From Zhihengliuella salsuginis (lineage in GTDB: Bacteria; Actinomycetota; Actinomycetes; Actinomycetales; Micrococcaceae), in contig NZ_BMXK01000007.1 in assembly GCF_014651715.1 (NCBI RefSeq), positions 171,461 to 235,460 on the forward strand: a DNA stretch of 64,000 bases, given 5' to 3'. Both the position numbers and the translations under genes were made by a program. The notes beneath the pieces are model-generated. The model was not told where the DNA came from. It did not search any database and saw only the letters and a program-made list of their open reading frames with translations. Shown here in pieces: positions 25,660 through 34,414 of this stretch (position 1 is its first letter; each line of letters opens with the position of its first letter).

Positions 25660-25691
25660 ACCCTCCGCCCCTCGATGAGGAGGGGCACGGA

Positions 25692-27368
25692 ATGAAAGGC
25701 ACCGTCATGGAGCTGTCACCCTCGGCGCACGTCGACACGTTCGCCCGCGACAACCTGCCGCCCGCCGACCAGTGGCCCGCATTGGAGTTCACGATCGAGG
25801 ACGTGCAGTACCCCGAGAAGATGAACGCCGCGACCGTCCTGATCGACGACGCGGTCGCGTCCTTCGGGGCGGACCGCCCCGCCCTGCACACGCCCTCCGG
25901 ACCGTCGTGGTCGTACGGCGACCTGCTCCGGCGCGCCAACCAGGTCGCCCGGGTCCTCACCGAGGACCTCGGGATCGTCCCGGGCAACCGGGTGCTGCTG
26001 CGCGGCCCCAACAACCCGTGGATCGTGGCCGCGTGGCTCGGCGTGCTCAAGACCGGCGCCGTCGTCGTGACGACCATGCCGATCCTGCGCGGCGCCGAAG
26101 TCGCCAAGATCGCGACCCTCACCAAGCCCTCCCTGGTGCTCTCGGACCACCGGTTCGTCGCCGACGTCCCCGAGTCCATCGGAGACATCCCCCTGATCGC
26201 CTACGGCGGCGACGACGAGGCGGACCTGACCCGGCGCTGCGAGGGCAAGGACGGCACGTTCGAAAACGTGGAGACGGCCGCGGACGACGTCGCCCTGCTG
26301 GGGCCGACCTCGGGCACGACGGGCGTCCCGAAGATCACGATGCACTTCCACCGCGACATCCTCGCCAACGCGGACACGTTCGCCAAGCACATCCTCGCCC
26401 CGCGCCCGGACGACGTGATGGCCGGGTCCCCGCCGTTCGCCTTCACGTTCGGCCTCGGCGGCCTGGTGGTGTTCCCGCTGCGGTTCGGCGCGTCGTCGCT
26501 GCTGACCGAGCGGGCGACCCCGATGGAGCTCGCCGAGCTCGTGCACGAACGGGGCGCGACCGTCCTCTACACGGCGCCGACCGCCTACCGGGCGATCCTG
26601 AAGGAGGGCGGCGGCCACCTGCTGCGCGGCCTGCGCGTCGGCGTCTCGGCCGGGGAGCACCTGCCGAGCCAGACGTGGGAGGCCGTCAAGGAGGCGACCG
26701 GAATCGAGCTGGTCAACGGGATCGGCGCCACCGAGATGCTGCACGTGTTCATCTCGGCCGCGGGCGACGACATCCGGCCCGGCGCCACGGGCGTGGCCGT
26801 CCCCGGATTCCGCGCCAAGATCATCGACGCCGAGGGCGGAGACGCCCCGCCGAACACCCCCGGCCGGCTCGCCGTGATCGGTCCGACGGGCTGCCGCTAT
26901 CTGGACGACGACCGCCAGCTGGCCTACGTCATCGACGGCTGGAACGTCACCGGGGACACGTTCCTCATGGACGAGGACGGGTACTTCTTCTACCAGGCCC
27001 GTTCCGACGACATGATCATCTCCTCGGGCTACAACATCGGCGCGCCCGAGGTCGAGGCCGCCGTCAATCAGCACGACGACGTCATCGAGAGCGCCGTCGT
27101 CGGCCGGCCCCATCCCGAGCGCGGATCCATCGTCTGCGCGTTCGTCGTCCTCCGCGACGGCGCCACCGCCGACGGGGCGAAGGCCAAGGAGCTGCAGGAC
27201 TTCGTCAAGTCCCGCATCGCCCCGTACAAGTACCCGCGCGAGGTGCGGTTCGTCGACGAGCTCCCCCACAACCCGTCGGGCAAGCTCCAGCACTTCAAAC
27301 TCCGCCAGCTCGTCGAGAAAGAAGACGTATCAGCCGACCTGTCCCCCGCCGGGGCGACCGGGCACTAG
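25692..27368 (+). CDS. Aryl-CoA ligase (2-aminobenzoate/benzoate-CoA ligase type)
   Basis: A 558-residue AMP-dependent acyl-CoA synthetase. The phosphate-binding loop is GPTSGTTGVPKITMHFH, the adenylate motif GIGATEML, the hinge region RSDDMIISSGYNIGAPEVE, and the catalytic lysine is in NPSGKLQHFKLR. The overall form is that of benzoate/2-aminobenzoate-CoA ligases. GAGGAGG precedes ATG 25692. It would activate the aromatic acid imported by the AAHS transporter and pass the thioester to the fused oxygenase encoded next. Confidence 0.88.
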   Translation: MKGTVMELSPSAHVDTFARDNLPPADQWPALEFTIEDVQYPEKMNAATVLIDDAVASFGADRPALHTPSGPSWSYGDLLRRANQVARVLTEDLGIVPGNRVLLRGPNNPWIVAAWLGVLKTGAVVVTTMPILRGAEVAKIATLTKPSLVLSDHRFVADVPESIGDIPLIAYGGDDEADLTRRCEGKDGTFENVETAADDVALLGPTSGTTGVPKITMHFHRDILANADTFAKHILAPRPDDVMAGSPPFAFTFGLGGLVVFPLRFGASSLLTERATPMELAELVHERGATVLYTAPTAYRAILKEGGGHLLRGLRVGVSAGEHLPSQTWEAVKEATGIELVNGIGATEMLHVFISAAGDDIRPGATGVAVPGFRAKIIDAEGGDAPPNTPGRLAVIGPTGCRYLDDDRQLAYVIDGWNVTGDTFLMDEDGYFFYQARSDDMIISSGYNIGAPEVEAAVNQHDDVIESAVVGRPHPERGSIVCAFVVLRDGATADGAKAKELQDFVKSRIAPYKYPREVRFVDELPHNPSGKLQHFKLRQLVEKEDVSADLSPAGATGH

Positions 27369-27382
27369 CCGAAGGAAGAACC

Positions 27383-29770
27383 ATGAAAATCGCAGTCGTA
27401 GGTGGTGGCCCGGGCGGCCTGTACTTCTCCGCGCTCATGAAACAGCTCGACCCGTCCCACGAGGTGACGGTCTTCGAACGCAACGCCGCGAGCGACACGT
27501 TCGGCTTCGGCGTCGTGTTCTCCGACGAGACGCTGGGCGGGATCGGCAACGCCGACCCCGTGGTCGCGGACTACATGAGCCGGCGGTTCGCCCGCTGGGC
27601 GGACATCGACATCCACTTCAAGGACGAGGTGATCACCGTCGGCGGCCAGGGGTTCGCCGCGATGAGCCGCAAGGAACTGCTGCAGCTGCTGCAGCACCGG
27701 ACCGTCGAGCTCGGCGTCGACGTCCGGTTCTCCACGCTGGCTCCCCCCGTGGAGGAGCTGGAGGCAGAGTACGACCTCGTGCTCGCCGCGGACGGCCTGA
27801 ACTCGCAGATCCGCACCAAGTACGCGGACGCGTTCGGCCCGAGCCTGGACCCCCGCCCCAACAAGTACATGTGGCTCGGCACGGACCAGGTGTTCGAGGC
27901 GTTCAAGTTCTTCGTCAAGGATACGGAATTCGGCACGATGCAGATCCACGGCTACCCGTACTCCGAGGACGGTTCGACGTTCATCGTGGAGATGTCCGAC
28001 GACGTGTGGCGCGCGGCCGGCTTCGACGAGACCGAGAACGACTTCTTCGCCCCCGGCGTCTCCGACGAGAAGGCCGTCGCCAAGGTCCGCGAGATCTTCG
28101 CCGACGAGCTGGCCGGCTACGAGGTGCTGACCAACAACTCGAAGTGGCTGAACTTCACCACGGTGCGCAACCGCAACTGGCGACACGGCAACGTGGTCCT
28201 GCTCGGCGACGCCGCCCACACCGCGCACTTCTCGATCGGCTCGGGCACCAAGCTGGCCATGGAGGACTCCCTGGCCCTCGCGGCCTGCCTTCACGAGCAC
28301 GCGAGCCTCGAGGACGCCCTCGCGGCCTACGAGACCGAGCGGCGCCCCGTCGTCGAATCGACGCAGCGCGCGGCGCAGGCCTCGCTCGAGTGGTTCGAGT
28401 CGATCGGCCAGTACAAGGACCAGTCGTCGACGCAGTTCGCGTTCAACCTGCTCACGCGCAGCCGCCGCATCACGCAGGAGAACCTGCGCCTGCGCGACCC
28501 GGAGTTCGCCCACGAGGCCGAGGCCGCCTTCGCCTCGTCCCAGGGGCTGGACGAGGTCGCGCCGGCGATGTTCCAGCCGCACCGGATCGGAGGGCTGGAG
28601 CTGCGGAACCGCATCGTGGTCTCGCCCATGGACATGTACTCGGCGGTCGACGGCGTCCCCGGCGACTTCCACAAGGTGCATCTGGGTTCGAAGGCCCTCG
28701 GCGGCGCCGGCCTGGTCATGACGGAGATGGTGTGCGTCTCCGCAGCCGGGCGCATCACCCCGGGCTGCACGGGCCTCTACGACGACGGGCACACCGGCGC
28801 GTGGAGGTCCATCACGGACTTCGTGCACGCGGAGTCCCCCGCCCGCATCGGCGCCCAGATCGGCCACTCCGGCCGCAAGGGGTCGACGCGGCTGATGTGG
28901 GAGGGCATCGACGAACCGCTGGAGTCCGGCAACTGGGAGGTCATGGGCCCGTCGGCGAAGCCGTACGGCCCGACCAGCCAGGTCCCGCGCGAGATGACGC
29001 GCGCCGACATGGACCAGGTCGTCGCCGAGTTCGCTGCGGCCGCACGGCGCGCGGAGGACGCCGGCTTCGACCTGATCGAGGTGCATGCGGCCCACGGCTA
29101 CCTGCTCTCCTCCTTCCTCTCCCCCGTCTCCAACGAGCGCACGGACGAGTACGGCGGATCCCTCGAGAACCGTCTGCGCTTCCCCCTCGAGGTCTTCGAC
29201 GCCGTCCGGGATGCCGTCTCCGCATCCATCCCGGTCACGGTCCGCCTCTCGGCGACGGACTGGATCGAGGGCGGCAACACCGGCGACGACTCGGTCGAGA
29301 TCGCCCGGGCCTTCGTCGACCACGGGGCCGCCGCCCTGGACGTCTCCACCGGCCAGGTCGGCAAGGAGGAGCAGCCGGCCTTCGGCCGCAGCTACCAGAC
29401 GCCGTATGCGGACCGGATCCGCCAGGAGGTCGCCGGACCCGCCGGGGTCTCCGTCATCGCCGTCGGCGCCATCTCCACGTACGACGACGCCAACTCGATC
29501 CTGCTGGCCGGCCGCGCGGACCTCATCGCGCTCGGCAGGACCCATCTCTACGACCCGCAGTGGACGCTCCACGCCGCCGCGGAGCAGGAGTACAAGGGCG
29601 CCGGGGCGGAGTGGATCCCGCAGTACAAGGCCGGCCGCCGCAAGCCGCCGAGCGCTCGGACGGATGCGGTCCGGCCGCGCCTGTCGCTGCTGCGCGACGT
29701 CGAGGCGAACGAGCCGGATCCGCACCTGCGCTGGCAGCCGCGCAAGCAGGGTGCCGCCGTGGGCTCGTAG
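27383..29770 (+). CDS. Fused FAD monooxygenase / old-yellow-enzyme reductase (2-aminobenzoyl-CoA monooxygenase/reductase or salicylyl-CoA 5-hydroxylase type)
   Basis: A 795-residue two-domain flavoprotein. The N-terminal half is an FAD aromatic hydroxylase: GGGPGGL at residues 7-13 and the second FAD motif GDAAHTAHFSIGSG near 275. From about residue 396 there is an FMN old-yellow-enzyme domain: RNRIVVSPMDMYSA, GAQIGHSGRKGS, and HAAHGYLLSSFLSPVSNERT near 567. This fusion is known from Azoarcus 2-aminobenzoyl-CoA monooxygenase/reductase, which hydroxylates and then reduces the ring to 2-amino-5-oxocyclohex-1-ene-carbonyl-CoA. Databases also label it salicylyl-CoA 5-hydroxylase/oxidoreductase. 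GAAGGA precedes the ATG. Family is clear, substrate is inference. Confidence 0.9.
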   Translation: MKIAVVGGGPGGLYFSALMKQLDPSHEVTVFERNAASDTFGFGVVFSDETLGGIGNADPVVADYMSRRFARWADIDIHFKDEVITVGGQGFAAMSRKELLQLLQHRTVELGVDVRFSTLAPPVEELEAEYDLVLAADGLNSQIRTKYADAFGPSLDPRPNKYMWLGTDQVFEAFKFFVKDTEFGTMQIHGYPYSEDGSTFIVEMSDDVWRAAGFDETENDFFAPGVSDEKAVAKVREIFADELAGYEVLTNNSKWLNFTTVRNRNWRHGNVVLLGDAAHTAHFSIGSGTKLAMEDSLALAACLHEHASLEDALAAYETERRPVVESTQRAAQASLEWFESIGQYKDQSSTQFAFNLLTRSRRITQENLRLRDPEFAHEAEAAFASSQGLDEVAPAMFQPHRIGGLELRNRIVVSPMDMYSAVDGVPGDFHKVHLGSKALGGAGLVMTEMVCVSAAGRITPGCTGLYDDGHTGAWRSITDFVHAESPARIGAQIGHSGRKGSTRLMWEGIDEPLESGNWEVMGPSAKPYGPTSQVPREMTRADMDQVVAEFAAAARRAEDAGFDLIEVHAAHGYLLSSFLSPVSNERTDEYGGSLENRLRFPLEVFDAVRDAVSASIPVTVRLSATDWIEGGNTGDDSVEIARAFVDHGAAALDVSTGQVGKEEQPAFGRSYQTPYADRIRQEVAGPAGVSVIAVGAISTYDDANSILLAGRADLIALGRTHLYDPQWTLHAAAEQEYKGAGAEWIPQYKAGRRKPPSARTDAVRPRLSLLRDVEANEPDPHLRWQPRKQGAAVGS

Positions 29771-29782
29771 CCGCCGGACCCA

Positions 29783-29823
29783 CGGAAGGGCCGCCGCCTC
29801 ATCTCGAGGCGGCGGCCCTTCCG
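29783..29823. terminator. 18-bp perfect hairpin between convergent catabolic operons
   Basis: The stem runs 29783-29800 and 29806-29823 with the loop ATCTC. It ends both the rightward ligase/oxygenase operon and the leftward transporter/ThDP operon. It is the strongest terminator in the window. Confidence 0.9.
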
Positions 29824-29846
29824 CTGTTGCTGTCAGCGATCGATGA

Positions 29847-31529
29847 TCAGTGCCCGGCGAAGGCCTCGTGCAGCCACCAGGCGCCGCCGTCGGAGGCGAT
29901 CTTGGCATCGATGACGATCGGCCCCTGCGGGTCCTCCAGCCATGCGGCCACGGCGTCGAGGTCGTCCACGCCCCGCACGGTCACCCCGGTCGCGCCGAAC
30001 CCTCGGGCCAGGGCCGCGACATCGGTCTCCGGGAAGGTCACGGCTCCCATGTCGACGCCGTCGCCCGCCTGGCCGAAGTGGTGCACCTCGGCGCCGTAGG
30101 CGGCGTCATTGTAGACCACGACCACGAGCGGCGTGGCCGTGCGCACGGCCGTCTCCAGCTCGCTGACGGCCATGAGGAAGCCGCCGTCGCCGGTGCCGAG
30201 CACGGGGAGCCGGCCCGGCTGCGCCGCCGCGGCCCCGAGAGCGGTCGCCAGTCCCAGCCCGATCGACTGGAACGCCTGCGTGAAGCAGAAGCCGAACTCG
30301 TCCGGCACCGAGAGGTAGGCGCTCGGGTAGCCCATGAAGTTTCCGGAGTCCACGGAGACGATCCGTTCCGCCGGCAGCAGCTCGTCCAGCCGAGCGCTGA
30401 GCACGCGCGGGTCGATCCGGGCGTCGTCTCCACCGGTCGAGAGGTCCGGGGTGTCGGTGTCGCGCCAGCGGGACCGCGACGCGATCCTCTGGCGGAGCGC
30501 GTCGGAGCGGTATCCGGTCCGCGGCCCGGACGCCGCCAGGGCCTCGGTCACCGCCCGCGCGGCGGCCGCGCTGTCGCCCAGGACGCCGAACGTGATGTCC
30601 CGGTGGGCGCCGAGTGCCGCGTCCTCCACGTCGACCTGCACTACGACGGCATCCGCGCCGATCAGCCGCCCGTGCCGCATGGTCCACATGTTCAGCGCGC
30701 ACCCGAAGCCGACGATCAGGTCGGCGCCGCCGATGAGCTCGGCGGTCAGCGGGGACGAGAAGCCGCCGGAGATTCCAATGTTGAATTCGTCCCCGGCGAA
30801 GAGCCCGTTGGCGACGGCCGACGTCGCGAGCAGCGCCCCGGAAGCGGCTCCCAGCGCGAGCAGCTCCTCACCGGCGGCGCGCCCGCCGCGTCCCGCCACG
30901 ATCACGGGCCTCTCCGCCCGCGCGAAGGCGTCGGCCAGGCGGGCGACGGCCGCGTCGCCGGGCTTCGCGGGCAACACCGCCTCCGGCTCCGCGACGTCGT
31001 CGAGCAGGCTCTCCGGCACGCGCTGGGACTGGACGTTCAACGGCAGGTTCAGCAGGACCGTGCGGCGGCCGTCGCGGGCGGTGCGGAAGGCCCGCACCAC
31101 GTCGTCCCGGGCGCTGTCGGCTCCGTTGACCCGTTCGGGGACGGCGCCGACGCTGCGGGCGAGCCCCGGCTGGTCCATGGCGAAGTTGTTGGTCACCGCG
31201 GCGCCGGCCGTCTCGGCCGCGAGCACGAGTAGCGGCGTGCGGCTCTTCGCCGCCTCGCCGATGCCCGTGGTCGCGTTCGTCAGGCCGCACCCCTGATGGA
31301 CGGAGAGCAGGCCCACCCTGCCCGACATGCGCGCGTAGGCGTCGGCCATGGTGGCCGCACCGCCCTCGTGCCGGGCCGCGGTGAAGGGCACGCCGGCGCC
31401 CCTGAGGGCGTTGGTGACCTCGAAGTTCCCGCTGCCGACGACGCCGAAGCAGTGGCCGGCCCCCAGCGTGGCGAGGGCGCGGCCGACGAACTCGGCGACG
31501 CTTATCAGTGGTCCGGATTCGTCGGGCAT
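29847..31529 (-). CDS. Thiamine diphosphate-dependent enzyme (acetolactate synthase-like family)
   Basis: A 560-residue three-domain ThDP enzyme. The N-terminal Pyr domain carries the catalytic Glu in RHEGGAATMADAYAR; the middle domain is present; the C-terminal PP domain has the ThDP-Mg motif GDGGFLMAVSE...VVYNDAAYGAE. It is not clearly a true acetolactate synthase, and no small regulatory subunit is near. Relatives include benzoylformate decarboxylase and the cyclic-diketone hydrolases (IolD, cyclohexane-1,2-dione hydrolase). Co-transcribed with an aromatic acid transporter, it may cleave or decarboxylate a cyclic or 2-oxo intermediate; inference only. Confidence 0.8.
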   Translation of the reverse strand: MPDESGPLISVAEFVGRALATLGAGHCFGVVGSGNFEVTNALRGAGVPFTAARHEGGAATMADAYARMSGRVGLLSVHQGCGLTNATTGIGEAAKSRTPLLVLAAETAGAAVTNNFAMDQPGLARSVGAVPERVNGADSARDDVVRAFRTARDGRRTVLLNLPLNVQSQRVPESLLDDVAEPEAVLPAKPGDAAVARLADAFARAERPVIVAGRGGRAAGEELLALGAASGALLATSAVANGLFAGDEFNIGISGGFSSPLTAELIGGADLIVGFGCALNMWTMRHGRLIGADAVVVQVDVEDAALGAHRDITFGVLGDSAAAARAVTEALAASGPRTGYRSDALRQRIASRSRWRDTDTPDLSTGGDDARIDPRVLSARLDELLPAERIVSVDSGNFMGYPSAYLSVPDEFGFCFTQAFQSIGLGLATALGAAAAQPGRLPVLGTGDGGFLMAVSELETAVRTATPLVVVVYNDAAYGAEVHHFGQAGDGVDMGAVTFPETDVAALARGFGATGVTVRGVDDLDAVAAWLEDPQGPIVIDAKIASDGGAWWLHEAFAGH

Positions 31530-31583
31530 GCGGTTCCTCCTGTGTGAGCGGATGCCAGAACCGTCGCGGTGGTCCCGGCGAAG

Positions 31584-32918
31584 TCAGACAGCGCGGGCCC
31601 TCGGGATCAGCGCGACCATGAACGCCCCGAGGAGGCCGATGGCCGCGAAGATGATGAAGTTCCAGGCGAAGTCCATGTTCGCGGCGGCGACGGCGCCGCC
31701 GAGCATCGGGCCGGCGATGGCACCGACACGTGCGAACGCCAGCGCCCATCCTGTGGCGGTGCCGCGTGCGAACGAGGGGTAGTAGTCGGGAACCCAGCCG
31801 GTGAGCACCAGCGACGTCGAGATGGAGCCGATGCCCGCGATCGCGACGAAGATGTAGCTGACGAAGAGGTTCGCCGGAACCATGAGCATGACGATCCCGA
31901 CGGCCCCGAGGGCGTAGAAGCTGACCAGCATGATCTTCTTGCCGTACTTGTCGGCCAGCCGGCCGATCACGAGGCCGCCTACGGCCGAGGAGAGGGCGAA
32001 GACCAGCAGGAACCCGATCGACGGACCGAGATCGTAGCCGGCTTCGCGCATGATGCTCGGCAGCCACGTGTTCAGCCCGTAGACCAGCAGCAGGCCGCAG
32101 AAGAGTGCCACCCAGAAGCAGATGGTGGCGAAGATGTACCGCGCGCTGAAGAGGAGGGTCAACGCCTGGTACCACTTCAGGTTTCCGCCGCCCTCGCCCT
32201 CGCCGGGGGTATGCGCCCAGTCGGCGACGACGAAGGGCTCGACGCCGAGACGAGCCGCCTGCGCCTCGGCGCGGTCGGCCTTGCCCGTGGCGACCAGGTA
32301 CTCCAGCGACTCCGGGACGGCCTTCATGATGAAGGGCAGCAGCAGGATCGGCAGGGCGCCGAAACCCACCACCCAGCGCCAGCCGAGCGACTCGAGCGTG
32401 GCCATCGCGACGATCGCCGCCATGACGATGCCGAGCGAGTACCCGGAGAACATGACACCGTAGTTGAACGACCGCTTCTTCGGCTCCGAGTACTCGATCG
32501 TCAGGGCGGCGGCCACGGGGATGATGCCGCCCATGCCGAGTCCGCCGAGCAGGCGGAAGACGCCGAAGACCTCGGGCGTCGGGGCGAAGGCGGCACCGAG
32601 CTGCGTGAGGGTGAAGATGACCATCGAGAGCGCCAGCATCCGCCGCCGCCCGTAGCGGTCCGACAGCGTGCCGATGAAGAGCGCGCCGATCAGCATGCCG
32701 ACGAGAGCGTACGATCCGAGCACACCCAGGGCGAGCGGATCGAGCCCCCAGTCCGCATACTCCTTCAACGCGGGCATGACGGCGCCGAGGACACCGACGT
32801 CGTATCCCTCGGCCAGGATGGCCAGCCAGCAGCAGAACAGAACGCGCGTGGTCACACGCTGGGGCACGGGCCACCGAGTCGTACCGCCGGCGCCCACCGC
32901 CGTAGTCGACGTCGTCAT
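31584..32918 (-). CDS. MFS transporter, aromatic acid:H+ symporter (AAHS) family
   Basis: A 444-residue, 12-helix transporter. The TM1 signature of AAHS proteins is present (EGYDVGVLGAVMPAL, as in PcaK/BenK), along with the MFS loop 2-3 motif GTLSDRYGRRRML and its repeat GRLADKYGKKIML. AAHS members import benzoate, hydroxybenzoates, salicylate or related acids with protons. First gene of a two-gene operon with the ThDP enzyme (54-base gap). A promoter with a dyad over its -35 lies just upstream. Confidence 0.92.
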   Translation of the reverse strand: MTTSTTAVGAGGTTRWPVPQRVTTRVLFCCWLAILAEGYDVGVLGAVMPALKEYADWGLDPLALGVLGSYALVGMLIGALFIGTLSDRYGRRRMLALSMVIFTLTQLGAAFAPTPEVFGVFRLLGGLGMGGIIPVAAALTIEYSEPKKRSFNYGVMFSGYSLGIVMAAIVAMATLESLGWRWVVGFGALPILLLPFIMKAVPESLEYLVATGKADRAEAQAARLGVEPFVVADWAHTPGEGEGGGNLKWYQALTLLFSARYIFATICFWVALFCGLLLVYGLNTWLPSIMREAGYDLGPSIGFLLVFALSSAVGGLVIGRLADKYGKKIMLVSFYALGAVGIVMLMVPANLFVSYIFVAIAGIGSISTSLVLTGWVPDYYPSFARGTATGWALAFARVGAIAGPMLGGAVAAANMDFAWNFIIFAAIGLLGAFMVALIPRARAV

Positions 32919-32956
32919 GTTTCCTCCAGGTTCGCAGTGTGATCTAGAACACCGTG

Positions 32957-32986
32957 AGCCTATGCGGGGGTCATGACGATCGTCAA
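32957..32986 (-). promoter_or_regulatory. Promoter of the transporter/ThDP operon with a palindrome over the -35
   Basis: On the minus strand TTGACG (32986-32981) and TAGGCT (32962-32957) are separated by 18 bases. A perfect 12-base palindrome, TGACGATCGTCA (32974-32985), covers the -35 box and is well placed for a repressor. Confidence 0.6.
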
Positions 32987-33055
32987 TGGATCAACATATA
33001 TTTCCTGGAGCGGGGTCTTCGAGCAGGCGCCGGCGGGCTCGGCGCACGGAGCGCG

Positions 33056-34414
33056 TCAGAGCACGCGCTCCGGGCGGGCCAGGATGCCGGGCACGAGCCG
33101 GGCCGCCAGGAACAGTGCCCCGCGGATGAGCAGGAATCCGGCGGCGAACACGAGCACCACGGTGACGACGGCGAGCGGCTGCATGAAGAGGGCCATCCCG
33201 ATGAGCGGGGCGACCAGCAGCAGGGCGCAGAGCGCGGATCCGCCGGAGACGACCCACAACGCGCTCATCATCGCCCGGGCCGTCGCCGCGCTCATGGTCT
33301 TCCGCGGCATCCCGAGCCGGTCCATCGACACGAGCACCGGCCCGCGGTCCAGGGTCGCGGCCGCCTGGTTCAAGCCCGCCGAGCACGCCACCATGAGGAA
33401 CGATCCGGCCAGCGTGACCAGCACGCCGGTGGAGATGTCGACCATCAGGTACTGCTCCCCGGCGCCCGGCTCGCCTGAGGCCATGGCCTGCGAGAAGGCG
33501 AGGCCGGCGGCGGCGAACACGCCCACGAAACTGGTGACGGCCACGCCGCCCACCTGGCGCCACACGGCCTTCGGGTCGTCCAGAATCGTTCGCGCGGCGA
33601 CGAGCGATTCCACGTCCTTCGCCCGCCGGTGCTGGACGCGCGCGGCGACGCGGAGGACCCATGGCCCGATCAGGTCCAGCGCCAGCAGCCCGGCGCCGAA
33701 GGCCGTGCCGAGGGCCAGCATCATCATGATCACGCCGCCGGCCTCGCCGAAGGCGGGCACCAGCTGGACCAGGATCACCGCGAGGACGACGACGCCGAGC
33801 CCGAGCAGCAGCCGCAACCACGGCGACTTGGCCGCGCGCTGGCGGGTGCGCACGCCCAGCGGGGTGACGTTGACGGCGCGCAGCCCGGCGAGAGCGCTGA
33901 GCGCGCCGAGGAGGACCACAGCCGCCGCGATCAGCGGCGCCCACCACCACGGCATCCACATGCCGGCGCCCAGCGCCTCGCCGCGGAAGGCCAGCAGGCC
34001 GACGGCCGGGGCGGCCGCCGCGTAGAGGACGACGCCGCCGAGGGCACCCAGCGCGGACAGGGTCACGGCCTCGATGAGCGTCAGCGCCCCGAGCGTCGCC
34101 TTGGAGGCTCCGAGCAGGCGCAACGAGGAGAGGCGGTCGTCGCGCCGGCGGGCGGCCATCTTCGCGGCCGAGGCGCCGACGGTCGCCAGCGGGACCACGA
34201 GCAGCGCCAGCGCGATCACGGCCAGCATCTGGTAAGTCGACGCCAACTCGTCGTCCCAGGAGAAGAACACGCGGGCGCCGGCGATGACGAGCAGGAGCAG
34301 AGCGGTGACCACCGCGAAGGAGGCGACCGGCAACAGTGCCGCGGCGCCCGGGCGCTGCGCGCCGCCGGAGCGAAACAGCGGGGCCAGGCGCAGCGCCGTC
34401 GTCATGGCGGTCAT
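33056..34414 (-). CDS. FtsX-like ABC transporter permease
   Basis: A 452-residue membrane protein with about eight to ten helices and two extracytoplasmic stretches. The cytoplasmic coupling region after the first helices (RRRDDRLSSLRLLGASKATL) is typical of FtsX/MacB-like permeases. It overlaps the ATPase gene by 4 bases (ATGA). Such pairs export peptides or antibiotics or work mechanically on the envelope. No substrate can be deduced. Confidence 0.82.
   Translation of the reverse strand: MTAMTTALRLAPLFRSGGAQRPGAAALLPVASFAVVTALLLLVIAGARVFFSWDDELASTYQMLAVIALALLVVPLATVGASAAKMAARRRDDRLSSLRLLGASKATLGALTLIEAVTLSALGALGGVVLYAAAAPAVGLLAFRGEALGAGMWMPWWWAPLIAAAVVLLGALSALAGLRAVNVTPLGVRTRQRAAKSPWLRLLLGLGVVVLAVILVQLVPAFGEAGGVIMMMLALGTAFGAGLLALDLIGPWVLRVAARVQHRRAKDVESLVAARTILDDPKAVWRQVGGVAVTSFVGVFAAAGLAFSQAMASGEPGAGEQYLMVDISTGVLVTLAGSFLMVACSAGLNQAAATLDRGPVLVSMDRLGMPRKTMSAATARAMMSALWVVSGGSALCALLLVAPLIGMALFMQPLAVVTVVLVFAAGFLLIRGALFLAARLVPGILARPERVL

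Noticed and set aside
27383..29770. Two separate genes (hydroxylase and old yellow enzyme)
   Set aside because: The frame is continuous with no stop or internal ribosome site, and this fusion is known in aryl-CoA monooxygenase/reductases.
29847..31529. Calling the ThDP gene ilvB (acetolactate synthase)
   Set aside because: No ilvN or ilvC beside it, and it is in an operon with an aromatic acid transporter, so the general family name is safer.
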